Source: Candidatus Iainarchaeum sp. (lineage in GTDB: Archaea > Iainarchaeota > Iainarchaeia > Iainarchaeales > JAGVWC01). Taken from it: a stretch of DNA of 37,876 nucleotides. Every line of letters starts with the position of its first letter. Position 1 is the stretch's first letter. Where the stretch lies: contig JAGVWC010000005.1 in assembly GCA_018304465.1 (NCBI GenBank), positions 1-37,876 on the forward strand, read 5' to 3'. Position numbers and translations under genes: made by a program. Shown in pieces: positions 1 to 6,262 of the stretch. The notes under the pieces were generated by a model, which made no database searches, had not been told where the DNA came from, and worked only from the letters and a program-made list of their open reading frames with translations.

Positions 1-13
1 TGAGGTAAACGGT

Positions 14-157
14 TCAGATTACGTTTAGGATACAGGCGGCGAACCATGTTACGGCTATCAACGCGGCTGTAATTAGTATTCCGATTTGGAGGTATGTGTG
101 CACGCGATCACCCGTGTAGTCACACAGGCCATGAGAACTTCGATGGTTGGGAACCAT
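14..157 (-). CDS. Possible small membrane protein, perhaps the end of a longer broken ORF
   Basis: Unrecognised. Read from the ATG at 157 this gives 47 residues. The N-terminal half is polar with several His and two Cys (one in SHGLCDYTGD). The C-terminal half is a convincing membrane helix (IGILITAALIAVTWFAACIL). Upstream in the same frame are GTG, TTG and then a TAG at 179-181, and beyond that the frame stays open back to 442, with a second hydrophobic stretch around DLIVTILILVL. So the stretch may be one ~140-residue membrane protein with an in-frame TAG, a decayed gene, or an independent small gene starting at 157, 175 or 178. The 5' part of the longer frame overlaps the better supported 51-residue gene at 400-555. 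A chance ORF is possible; confidence is low. Confidence 0.3.
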   Translation of the reverse strand: MVPNHRSSHGLCDYTGDRVHTYLQIGILITAALIAVTWFAACILNVI

Positions 158-348
158 GGCGTGTTCGTGTTCCACCAACTAACCAAGTCGATGAGCCACG
201 CGATCCACAATCGCAAACCAGTCATTGATTAAACGCCCCGCTCTCGAATGAGGAACGGGTGCGCCTGCTAACCCAAAGGAAACCTCGACGCTTGGTTTTT
301 GTTGTCCACGAGTTTTTAGAACAAGTATCAAAATTGTTACGATTAAAT

Positions 349-372
349 CCGCGTTCCATAAATAGAACGCGG
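349..372. repeat. 8-bp perfect inverted repeat (stem-loop)
   Basis: CCGCGTTC and GAACGCGG are exact complements separated by an 8-base AT-rich loop. It lies just beyond the poly-T stretch that follows the small membrane-protein gene. It could add to termination or mRNA 3'-end stability; the sequence shows only the symmetry. Confidence 0.5.
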
Positions 373-378
373 TTCGCC

Positions 379-391
379 AAAAATAAAAAAA
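379..391 (-). terminator. Poly-T terminator after the AbrB/membrane-protein pair
   Basis: On the minus strand T7-A-T5 begins about 9 bases after the stop codon of the 400-555 gene. T-rich tracts of this kind are the usual archaeal terminator; the assignment is by position. Confidence 0.5.
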
Positions 392-399
392 GTGAAGAA

Positions 400-555
400 T
401 CAGAGTAATTCGGAAGAGTTCTTTTTTTTGGATACCCCCCAAAGTACTGCAACGATAACCAGCAGGAGAATAACTGTTACAATCCAGAACGCGGGGTTTG
501 TTAATAATTCAACGTTGTTCCAAGTTTGTTCAATACTGTTTTCTGCTATATTCAT
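400..555 (-). CDS. 51-residue single-pass membrane protein coupled to the AbrB gene
   Basis: The protein has a polar N-terminus (MNIAENSIEQTWNN), one strong membrane helix at about residues 23-40 (FWIVTVILLLVIVAVLW) and a short charged tail (SKKKNSSELL). No family recognised. Its ATG overlaps the stop codon of the upstream AbrB-like gene (ATGA at 552-555), so the two are almost certainly translated together. A poly-T tract follows at once. A DNA-binding antitoxin-type protein followed by a tiny hydrophobic protein resembles a toxin-antitoxin arrangement, but that is inference; a membrane partner or sensor for the regulator fits equally well. Confidence 0.7.
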   Translation of the reverse strand: MNIAENSIEQTWNNVELLTNPAFWIVTVILLLVIVAVLWGVSKKKNSSELL

Positions 556-701
556 TTATGGTCCTCGAGTAATAATTTTTTTTCGTGGGCCACGGTTTGG
601 ACTACGTCTATTTCTTGGCCTTGTTTCCAGCCAAAGCGTTCAACGATTTTTTTTGGAAGCGAGATAAAGTAGCTTCCATTGATTTTTTGCAGTTTTGCCA
701 T
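552..701 (-). CDS. AbrB/MazE-like small transcription regulator
   Basis: This 49-residue protein has the swapped-hairpin AbrB pattern: a short first strand (KLQKINGSYFISLPKKI), the IPKxI-like turn SLPKKIVERFGW, the KQGQEIDV turn and a final strand (KKLLLED). These domains dimerise and bind DNA, and often act as autorepressors or antitoxins. The start is fixed by a perfect GGTGAT ribosome site three bases before the ATG. Two inverted repeats lie upstream, one over the expected transcription start and one just upstream of the TATA-like box, which suggests autoregulation. The stop overlaps the start of a tiny membrane-protein gene. Family assignment is by pattern recognition on a very short protein. 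Confidence 0.75.
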   Translation of the reverse strand: MAKLQKINGSYFISLPKKIVERFGWKQGQEIDVVQTVAHEKKLLLEDHK

Positions 702-704
702 CTG

Positions 705-710
705 ATCACC
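705..710 (-). promoter_or_regulatory. Shine-Dalgarno site GGTGAT of the AbrB-like gene
   Basis: GGTGAT on the minus strand matches the anti-SD end of archaeal 16S rRNA and lies three bases before the ATG at 701. It decides the start codon. Confidence 0.7.
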
Positions 711-715
711 CGTTA

Positions 716-733
716 GGAATGTTTAAGTATTCC
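716..733. promoter_or_regulatory. Inverted repeat over the AbrB start region (possible operator)
   Basis: GGAAT-N8-ATTCC, with a partly symmetric centre (GTTTAAGT), lies 15-32 bases upstream of the AbrB ATG. Given a TATA-like stretch at 744-755 the transcript should begin inside or next to it. A site for autorepression is inferred. Confidence 0.4.
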
Positions 734-743
734 TTGTATCTTC

Positions 744-755
744 AATTATAAAAAG
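744..755 (-). promoter_or_regulatory. TATA-like box of the AbrB operon
   Basis: Minus-strand TTTTTATAATTG, about 43-54 bases upstream of the AbrB ATG, leaves room for a leader of ~20 bases that includes the GGTGAT site. Assigned by sequence and spacing only. Confidence 0.45.
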
Positions 756-766
756 AGTGTGGAAAT

Positions 767-786
767 AGTCCAATACTACTTGGACT
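767..786. promoter_or_regulatory. 20-bp perfect dyad AGTCCAA-N6-TTGGACT
   Basis: Two 7-base arms pair exactly around a 6-base spacer. It lies directly upstream of the TATA-like box of the AbrB operon and 17 bases downstream of the tRNA-Gln 3' end. It could be an operator of the AbrB-like regulator, or a hairpin in the tRNA trailer, since a T-run follows about ten bases after it on the minus strand. The symmetry is certain; the role is not. Confidence 0.5.
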
Positions 787-802
787 ACAACTAACACACG
801 AG

Positions 803-875
803 TAGCCCCGCAGAGATTCGAACTCTGGTCACCGGGTTCAAAGCCCGGGATACTTGGCCACTATACGACGGGGCT
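803..875 (-). tRNA. tRNA-Gln (anticodon UUG)
   Basis: Full cloverleaf on the minus strand. A 7-bp acceptor stem pairs AGCCCCG with CGGGGCT. The anticodon stem CCGGG/CCCGG holds loop CTTTGAA, giving anticodon TTG. The T-arm is CAGAG-TTCGAAT-CTCTG. The discriminator base is A, CCA is not encoded, and there is no intron. It reads CAA codons. Confidence 0.93.
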
Positions 876-967
876 GGTTTTTTTGACCGCGAATACCGAG
901 GAACCACCGTTGGTGGATCTGCACCGCGTTTTTCTCAGGTTTTTTGGCCGCAGCCAAAAAAGCTGTG

Positions 968-1041
968 TGGAAAGGGGGAGATTCGAACTCCCGACCTCAC
1001 GATTATCAGTCGTGTGCTACTACCAACTGAGCTACCCTTCC
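968..1041 (-). tRNA. tRNA-Ile (anticodon GAU)
   Basis: Cloverleaf on the minus strand. The acceptor GGAAGGG pairs with CCTTTCC with one G-U pair. The D-arm contains AGCTCAGTTGGTAG. The anticodon stem CACGA/TCGTG holds loop CTGATAA, giving GAT. The T-arm contains GGGAG-TTCGAAT-CTCCC. Discriminator A, no encoded CCA, no intron. It lies ~90 bases upstream of tRNA-Gln on the same strand, so the two may be co-transcribed. Confidence 0.93.
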
Positions 1042-1094
1042 AGAGAACCTGTTCAAAATTCGTTGAATTCTACGTATTATTTGGCAGGGCAAAC

Positions 1095-1102
1095 TTTTAA
1101 AA
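1095..1102 (+). promoter_or_regulatory. TATA-like box of the mini zinc-protein gene
   Basis: TTTTAAAA lies 30-37 bases upstream of the ATG at 1132, so transcription would start only a few bases before the start codon. No ribosome site is visible, which fits a near-leaderless mRNA. Confidence 0.45.
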
Positions 1103-1131
1103 TGCTATAATGCATTATCCGTGGGATTGAA

Positions 1132-1332
1132 ATGGGTTTTTTGGACTTTTTGAAGAAAAAAGAGGGTTCTACGGAGGAATCCAAAGCGTCGGTTTCCGCG
1201 GCGCCGCAAGGAAAGTATTCCGAAGTGTGTTCGTTGTGCGGAAAAGGGAATACGGAAGTCAAGTGGGCGGGTCAATTCTGGCATCGCAAGTGCAAAAGGG
1301 GCGCTTCAAAATTAGCTCATAAAATGGTTTAA
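1132..1332 (+). CDS. Mini zinc-binding protein (66 residues)
   Basis: The short basic N-terminus (MGFLDFLKKKEG) could form an amphipathic helix. A ~20-residue Ser/Ala linker follows, then a single metal-binding module CSLCGKGNTEVKWAGQFWHRKCKR at residues 33-56, i.e. CxxC followed by HxxxC. The spacing fits a treble-clef or zinc-ribbon-like finger binding one zinc. The basic residues after the last Cys could contact nucleic acid. Proteins of this size and design are common in DPANN genomes but I cannot name a family. It is monocistronic, with its own TATA-like box, and its 3' end meets the convergent gene at 1335 with only two bases between the stop codons. Confidence 0.8.
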   Translation: MGFLDFLKKKEGSTEESKASVSAAPQGKYSEVCSLCGKGNTEVKWAGQFWHRKCKRGASKLAHKMV

Positions 1333-1334
1333 TT

Positions 1335-1871
1335 TTACTTCGTTGGCGGAACTTTGGGCATTCTTGTGTTTTTGCGTATTTTTTTTAGTGGGGGATACCG
1401 TTTTGTTCCGAGGGGGATATGAATGCTGTGCGCGGGGATTCGCTGAATCAATCGGAATACTTCTTCGTATTTGTGGCGATTGTATTGGTCGTGGATGGTG
1501 TCAAATCCCACGTCCAAGACAACGGGTTGTTTTCTGAGTTTTCGGACGCTTCGGCGTAACAGGGGGGCGATGAAGTGAAACATGGGGACGACGTAGTCGG
1601 CGTTTTGCAGGATTTTTTCTATTTCGGGTTTGGTTCGACCGAAAAATCCTTCGTAATCGACTTTGAATCGTTTGTGAACGCCTTTTTTTTGTAGGAGCGC
1701 GTCGAATGTTTTTTTTCCTAAGAATGAGGATTCTTGTCCCGCAACGCACCAGAAAACCACGCGGGTGGGGCGTAATCGAACAAGCGGGTGTTTGTGTCTG
1801 GCGTGCGGTGGCCGCGGGCTTTGGATCAGGATTTTTCGTTTCGGTTTTCGCGGGATTTGAATGCGGCTCAT
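1335..1871 (-). CDS. Unassigned basic protein with a possible Rossmann-like core
   Basis: 178 residues. The first ~35 are strongly basic (RKPKRK, HARHKH). The core begins with a beta strand and turn (RVVFWCVAGQESS, about residues 37-49), then a helix, then a second strand ending in NADYVVPMF. Alternating hydrophobic strands and helices suggest an alpha/beta fold; the C-x4-S-S turn vaguely recalls PTS-IIB or low-molecular-weight phosphatase loops, but I would not assign it. The basic tail ends with PKVPPTK. Its ATG overlaps the stop codon of the NDP-kinase-like gene upstream (ATGA at 1868-1871), so the two are translationally coupled and probably act together. Confidence 0.75.
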   Translation of the reverse strand: MSRIQIPRKPKRKILIQSPRPPHARHKHPLVRLRPTRVVFWCVAGQESSFLGKKTFDALLQKKGVHKRFKVDYEGFFGRTKPEIEKILQNADYVVPMFHFIAPLLRRSVRKLRKQPVVLDVGFDTIHDQYNRHKYEEVFRLIQRIPAHSIHIPLGTKRYPPLKKIRKNTRMPKVPPTK

Positions 1872-2767
1872 GGGTATCGTTGAGTGATTTTTTTCAAGTC
1901 CGTAAATGTCAGGAGGGTGCGCGCGTCCATCAGCATTTCGCGGGAATCGGGAAAGTGGAGTCCGTTGGCAAGCCGCAGCATGTCAAATCCTTCGGGCAGG
2001 TTTGCTTCGAAGAAACCCAATGCGTCAAGGTGTTTGGCGCGAAGCGAGAGTCTTTTTGGCCGGAAACCTTTTTTTTCAAACGCGGGTCGCGAAATCGTTT
2101 CTCGCATATATTTTTTGAACACGGCGTTGAAGGCGTCTTGGGGTTTTTCGGGCATTCGTTCCGGAACGGTAATTCCTTGTTCGCGTCCCCATTTCGCGTA
2201 TTCTTCGGGGGACGCGTGTTCGAACACGACGACGAGTGACGGCGCGTTTTGAAGCGAAAACGCTTGGACCGCGAAATCGGAGTACATTTTGCGGTTTTTC
2301 ATGACGTGGGGATATAATCGCTGTAAATCGTATCGCGAGAACACGAATGGCGTGTTGAATACGATGCGGAGGCCGAGTTTTCGCAGGAATTCCTTGACTT
2401 GAGTGCGTTGTGCGAATAATTCGGGTTTGACCATGAGAATCCCGAGTGTTCCGCTTCCGAATAGTTGTTGCACGGTTTTTTCTTTGGCTTTCGAATGACT
2501 TCGCATGAGGGTTTGGCGTACGAGACGGGAAAGCATCACTTGGAACGCATGGGTGTTGTCGGGAAGAAACTTTTTGTCGGACACTTGCATGGCGGTTTCG
2601 GGTCGTTTGAGGAACGGTTTGTCTGGAATGCGGGCCCGTTTTCGTCCGGTGTGAAGGAGTTGCGCGATTCCGATGTCGCGGGTTTTGGGTCCTGAAGAGG
2701 CCCGGAGTTGATGCAGGGTTTTTCCGACGCGTTTTCGGATTCGGTATTCGCGATAAGTGCGTGGCAT
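1868..2767 (-). CDS. Divergent nucleoside-diphosphate-kinase-like protein
   Basis: 299 residues. After a basic N-terminal extension of ~100 residues comes a stretch resembling NDP kinase: GILMVKPELF (about 109-118) in place of the family's IKPDG strand with its conserved Lys (K114), a helix, then the strand APSLVVVFE (175-183). The NDPK active-site signature NxxHGSD appears as NGLHFPDS at 268-275, putting the phosphate-accepting His at H271. Between the two parts sits a ~70-residue insert (190-260) that ordinary ~150-residue NDP kinases lack. If active it would move phosphate between nucleotides through phospho-His; it may be a repurposed relative. It has its own TATA-like box and is coupled by ATGA to the next gene. 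Assignment is from motifs, not alignment. Confidence 0.6.
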   Translation of the reverse strand: MPRTYREYRIRKRVGKTLHQLRASSGPKTRDIGIAQLLHTGRKRARIPDKPFLKRPETAMQVSDKKFLPDNTHAFQVMLSRLVRQTLMRSHSKAKEKTVQQLFGSGTLGILMVKPELFAQRTQVKEFLRKLGLRIVFNTPFVFSRYDLQRLYPHVMKNRKMYSDFAVQAFSLQNAPSLVVVFEHASPEEYAKWGREQGITVPERMPEKPQDAFNAVFKKYMRETISRPAFEKKGFRPKRLSLRAKHLDALGFFEANLPEGFDMLRLANGLHFPDSREMLMDARTLLTFTDLKKITQRYP

Positions 2768-2790
2768 GAAATGGAATAGGGTCTTGGATA

Positions 2791-2798
2791 ATTTAAAT
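2791..2798 (-). promoter_or_regulatory. TATA-like box of the NDPK-like gene
   Basis: ATTTAAAT lies 24-31 bases upstream of the ATG at 2767 on the minus strand, implying a leaderless transcript. The next gene upstream ends at 2805, so this promoter sits in the short gap. Confidence 0.5.
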
Positions 2799-2804
2799 CT
2801 TGGC

Positions 2805-3269
2805 TTAAGGCAATTCCTTGTTTTTTTTCAGGTCTTCAAGTATTTTTCCGTGGTCGAATTCGAGGTCAGGTAGTTGATCAAGCGGGAATACTTTTACGTT
2901 TTTGGCGTCGCTTCCTTGTTTCGGGGTTCCGCGGGAAGTACAGATGAAAACCGTTGAAATCGTGTGAATACGGGGATCACGTTTGGGTTCGGAGTAGGTG
3001 TGGAATTGTTTTTCGATGGTTATGTCAAGTCCGGTTTCTTCTTTGGCTTCGCGCACCACAGCGGTTTCGAGGGATTCGCCTTGTTCGACGAATCCGCCGG
3101 GAAACGCCCAGCCGTACGGTGGGAATTTTCGGTCCACGAGCACGAGACCCGTTATTTTTCTTTTTTCGTCATATAGTTTGATGACGGCGTCCACGGTTGG
3201 AAACGGGTATTTGTTCGAAAGGACGCGGTTGAGGACCCAGTTGAGGATTTCGCGGGTGACGGACGCCAT
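2805..3269 (-). CDS. Nudix hydrolase
   Basis: 154 residues, a normal length for a single Nudix domain. The complete Nudix box Gx5Ex7REUxEExGU is present at 59-81, from G59 through E65, R73-E74 and E77-E78 to G80-L81. These residues bind Mg and position water for cleaving a nucleoside diphosphate linked to another group. The stretch before the box ([11 protein letters not shown]) is typical of small archaeal ADP-ribose pyrophosphatase-like members, but the substrate cannot be fixed from sequence. Six bases separate it from the PGI/PMI gene upstream, so the two form an operon; a shared role in sugar-nucleotide housekeeping is only an inference. Confidence 0.93.
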   Translation of the reverse strand: MASVTREILNWVLNRVLSNKYPFPTVDAVIKLYDEKRKITGLVLVDRKFPPYGWAFPGGFVEQGESLETAVVREAKEETGLDITIEKQFHTYSEPKRDPRIHTISTVFICTSRGTPKQGSDAKNVKVFPLDQLPDLEFDHGKILEDLKKNKELP

Positions 3270-3275
3270 ATCACA

Positions 3276-4265
3276 TCATTTGGCCAGTTCTTTTCGCAGT
3301 TGGGTGATGAGCGGAATCGCGTTGGGGTCTTGTTTGTGTTGGATCGCAAGGTAATACGTGGTCCATGCGGCCAAATGAATCGCGGTCAAGAGGTTTTCAA
3401 GCGCGCTTTCGCCGTTGAATTTTTCTTCGTGAAAATTTTTGGTTTTGATGAGTTTTTTGACGAATTCGAATCGTTTTTGGATTTGAGCGGGTTCGTTTTG
3501 TTCGCGCAACAGAATATAGAACGCGTTTTTGGTGTTGGGAATCGCGCTGATTTCGTTGTGGTTGTGTTCGGGGATCACGTGGTAGTGCGCGAGGACTTTG
3601 GCGTTTTCATTGAATTCCGTGGTGAAGCGGTACGCCGCGTCCGAAAACAAGGCGGTTCCGTAGATGATCGGCATTTTTTTTCCGATTTGTTTGACGATTT
3701 TTTGCGCGGTTTTTTGGAGTTTGGATTGGTTTTTGTGTAATGACACGATGCTTTGTTTTAAAGAAATGGAATAATCCGGTACGAGTTTGGATTGGCTTAA
3801 CGCGTGCAAGAGTGGAACGAACAAAAAAGCCAATGCGGCGCGGGGAGGATATCCTGCGGGAACTTGAATCGCGGTTTTGTCCCATTCCAACAGCTTTCCT
3901 CCGCTGGTGATGGACAGCACTTGGCAGTTTCGTTTTTTGGCTTCTTTGTACGCGGATAATATTTCTTCGGTGTTTCCGGAATAGGAAACGCAGCACACCA
4001 AACTGTGTTCGTTGACGAATCCGGGGAGGGAATAATCGCCGTGCGTGGTAATGGGGACCGTCGCCGTGGATTTGGTGAGGTTTTGGACGAGTTTTCCGCC
4101 GATTCCGCTTCCGCCCATTCCGCAGATCACGACGTTGGAAACAGGTCGATCCAGTTTAAAGGTTTTTTTTTGCGCGATGGCGTCCGCTTCCACGAGTTGT
4201 TCCGGAAACAGCTCGATTAAATTGAAAAAATTGGTTTTGTCGTACTTGTTTGTTTTTCCTTTCAT
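3276..4265 (-). CDS. Bifunctional phosphoglucose/phosphomannose isomerase
   Basis: This enzyme interconverts fructose-6-phosphate with glucose-6-phosphate and with mannose-6-phosphate, feeding glycolysis/gluconeogenesis and mannosyl precursors for glycans. 329 residues, close to archaeal PGI/PMI length. It has two SIS-type sugar-phosphate sites: CGMGGSGIGG (48-57) and SYSGNTEE (94-101), then GYPPRAAL (138-145). Catalytic candidates are E220 in EFNENAK and H236 in HNHNE; their 16-residue spacing matches the Glu/His pair of the Pyrobaculum enzyme as I remember it. K325 near the C-terminus would be the conserved Lys. It is the first gene of an operon with the Nudix hydrolase. In a genome full of surface proteins, its mannose-6-phosphate may supply glycosylation (inference). 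Confidence 0.9.
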   Translation of the reverse strand: MKGKTNKYDKTNFFNLIELFPEQLVEADAIAQKKTFKLDRPVSNVVICGMGGSGIGGKLVQNLTKSTATVPITTHGDYSLPGFVNEHSLVCCVSYSGNTEEILSAYKEAKKRNCQVLSITSGGKLLEWDKTAIQVPAGYPPRAALAFLFVPLLHALSQSKLVPDYSISLKQSIVSLHKNQSKLQKTAQKIVKQIGKKMPIIYGTALFSDAAYRFTTEFNENAKVLAHYHVIPEHNHNEISAIPNTKNAFYILLREQNEPAQIQKRFEFVKKLIKTKNFHEEKFNGESALENLLTAIHLAAWTTYYLAIQHKQDPNAIPLITQLRKELAK

Positions 4266-4267
4266 AC

Positions 4268-4303
4268 AGTCCCCTCATATCACTAACAACGTTTTTTATA
4301 AAA
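4268..4303 (-). promoter_or_regulatory. Promoter region of the PGI/PMI-Nudix operon
   Basis: On the minus strand a TTTTTATAAAAAA stretch (about 4291-4303) is followed by a purine-rich GAGGGGA a few bases before the ATG at 4265. The first reads as a TATA box and the second as a ribosome site. Confidence 0.45.
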
Positions 4304-4324
4304 AGGTTATATATTGGATTTTTT

Positions 4325-5011
4325 TTATTTTTTTTTCCGGGGTCGTTGGAGTCTTTTTTTCACGAGGGGTTCTTCTTCTGGATAAATTTGGTCAATCAAT
4401 CGGATGACCAATTGGCCGCGATTATTCATTCTAACGATCTGAATATTGTTGGCGCCGCTGACATCAAACGAAAATCTGGTTTTGTTTTGGGATATTCGTT
4501 GGAGGTTTCTTTTCAGTTCTCGTTCCATTGCATTTATTTTGCCAATCGTAATGTGGGGGTTTTGTCGCATAAACAAAAGGGTTTGCTGCCAAACAAAGTG
4601 TTTTTGGAGTCTATCGAGCATGTCCGGGTCTTGTTGGAAGTCTTTTTTGTGGTAACGGAGGAATTTGAGATTGTAACTTCCCGCACCCGAAATCGTATCC
4701 ATGATTCCCACGTGGTTGTCGGCGTATCGATACGGGCTGTTTCTCAGTACGTAGTGGCGTGGAGAAATGGTTCCTGTTTGAAGGGCTTTTCGATGGCAAA
4801 AAAGCAACGCGTTCAGGTTGGCTCTCGATAGCCGTTCGTATTCCGATCGTTTTACCGTGACTTTTTTGTTTTCGATCACCACGTCGACGACATTGAGTGT
4901 GCGGGCGGTTTTTCTTTGTCGGGCCCGGGCGATGAGACGTTGTTTTTTTCGGGGGTTTGAAAAAAATTGTTTGATTTGACGTCTTTTTTTGGGGCTGAAA
5001 AAGGCAACCAT
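4325..5011 (-). CDS. Unassigned basic protein, possibly nucleic-acid binding
   Basis: 228 residues, with strongly basic ends: PKKRRQIKQFF and NPRKKQRLIARARQRK at the start, VKKRLQRPRKKK at the end. The middle holds NVVDVVIENKKVTVKRSEYERL (strand-loop-strand), a helical part with many Gln, His and Arg residues (about 60-170), and a closing beta pair (FSFDVSGANNIQIV, GQLVIRLIDQIY). No signal peptide, membrane helix or known catalytic motif. The charge pattern suggests RNA or DNA binding. No family recognised; probably lineage-specific. It stands alone: the next minus-strand gene starts after a promoter, and the plus-strand coiled-coil gene diverges from it. Confidence 0.7.
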   Translation of the reverse strand: MVAFFSPKKRRQIKQFFSNPRKKQRLIARARQRKTARTLNVVDVVIENKKVTVKRSEYERLSRANLNALLFCHRKALQTGTISPRHYVLRNSPYRYADNHVGIMDTISGAGSYNLKFLRYHKKDFQQDPDMLDRLQKHFVWQQTLLFMRQNPHITIGKINAMERELKRNLQRISQNKTRFSFDVSGANNIQIVRMNNRGQLVIRLIDQIYPEEEPLVKKRLQRPRKKK

Positions 5012-5098
5012 GGTGTATTTTGATGGTTTTTGGGGTTTTTCTGGCTTTGGGTTACCAAATGTTTTTTATTGTCAAAACGCGTTATACTGTTGGTTTTA

Positions 5099-6232
5099 AT
5101 GGGTCATTTCGAAAATTCGGTGGTTTTCCTTCAGAAACTGGTTTCGAATCTGGGTTCGGATTTGTCCGAAAACGAGTGGAGTGGTTTTGAACGAAACCGG
5201 TTTATTGTTGCTGGCGAAAAAACCGTCAAAGGCATCGGAAGCGTGGTGGCCGGTTTGACGAACGCCGAACATTTTGCGGAGCTTTCGGCAAGCGAAACCG
5301 CGTCGGAGTTTCGCGAGAAAAAAATCGAATTGTTGAAGTTGTCGGATCGATTGAAACGAAACGTGGAAATGGAATCGAATCGGTCGGGGGATTCCGCGGA
5401 ATTGTTTCCGGAGAAACGGTTGTTTAACGCGAATTTTTCGGGTTTGCAGCACGAAACCCAGACGTTGCTATTGCAAGTGGCGTATTTGTCCGAAAAAGCG
5501 TTGCTGGATGCGCGTCGACGCGAGTTGTCGCCGTTACAAGAGCCTTCGACCGCCAAAACCTTGTTGCATTTGTTGCGTGAAAAAGAATCCGAGTTGCAGG
5601 AAACCAAATCCCGGCAATTCGCGTTGCAGAAACAGGCGTTGCTTGGGGTTTCTTCCGAACCGTCGTTGATGGATTTGGAAGCGGATTTGAGTTCTTCGTT
5701 TGGACGGATCCAATTGGGGCAGCAGCGCGTGGAACAGCAGTTTTCGCGTCACCAGGAGTTGTCGGAAAAAATGCTCGACAGCACGTTGTCGTTGCGAAAC
5801 GAAGTGTCGGGTTTGCAGGAGTCGATTTCGGCGTTGTCGGAAAAGCATCAGGATTTGTTGTTGCGTTTAAAAAAAGAAACCGAGTATGCAAGAGAACTGG
5901 CGTTGCGGATCGAACACGAAACCGTGGGGTTGCGGGGAAAATACACGACCCAGATTTTGGATTTGAACCAGCAGGTGTTAAAAGCCCGCGAAGAAGAAGC
6001 ACAAAAATTTGAGAAACGCTTGGCGTCTTTGGAAAAAGAAAACCATAAACAACACGAGCTCGTGGATCATTTCAAAACCGTGGTGGAAGGAAAAGAAAAA
6101 ACGATTCGCCGGTTGGAAGACTACAACGTACATTTGCGGTTGGTGTTGGCCACGCATGTCAAGCATAAGGCGGCAAAAGACGCGTTTTTGCCCGAGAACC
6201 AAAACAATAAAAAGAAGAAAAACGCTAATTAA
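5099..6232 (+). CDS. Long coiled-coil protein
   Basis: 377 residues from the ATG at 5099. An upstream TTG-initiated extension to 5030 would add a hydrophobic stretch but falls in promoter sequence, so I reject it. Residues from ~60 to the end are almost entirely helical with heptad-like Leu, Glu, Lys and Gln spacing (for example LLREKESELQETKSRQ, ALRIEHETVGLRGK, EEAQKFEKRLASLEKEN). The tail is basic and Asn-rich (NQNNKKKKNAN). No ATPase, hinge or membrane segment is seen, so it is not an SMC/Rad50 protein. A cytoplasmic scaffold is likely. It lies 30 bases upstream of a membrane-anchored beta-sandwich protein in what looks like a two-gene operon. Function unknown. Confidence 0.75.
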   Translation: MGHFENSVVFLQKLVSNLGSDLSENEWSGFERNRFIVAGEKTVKGIGSVVAGLTNAEHFAELSASETASEFREKKIELLKLSDRLKRNVEMESNRSGDSAELFPEKRLFNANFSGLQHETQTLLLQVAYLSEKALLDARRRELSPLQEPSTAKTLLHLLREKESELQETKSRQFALQKQALLGVSSEPSLMDLEADLSSSFGRIQLGQQRVEQQFSRHQELSEKMLDSTLSLRNEVSGLQESISALSEKHQDLLLRLKKETEYARELALRIEHETVGLRGKYTTQILDLNQQVLKAREEEAQKFEKRLASLEKENHKQHELVDHFKTVVEGKEKTIRRLEDYNVHLRLVLATHVKHKAAKDAFLPENQNNKKKKNAN

Positions 6233-6262
6233 ACCAGTTTTCAGTGAATTTGGTGTGTTGAT

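Noticed and set aside
179..181. Pyrrolysine or other programmed readthrough of TAG
   Set aside because: No supporting genes or context in the window; decay or chance is simpler. Kept only as a low-interest observation.
883..1110. Open frame across the tRNA-Ile gene
   Set aside because: It runs through a complete tRNA cloverleaf on the other strand.
5030..5098. 23-residue N-terminal extension of the coiled-coil protein
   Set aside because: It starts with TTG, lies in likely promoter sequence and would add an isolated hydrophobic segment; the ATG at 5099 fits better.
5099..6232. SMC/Rad50-type protein
   Set aside because: No Walker motifs, ABC signature or hinge; only coiled coil.
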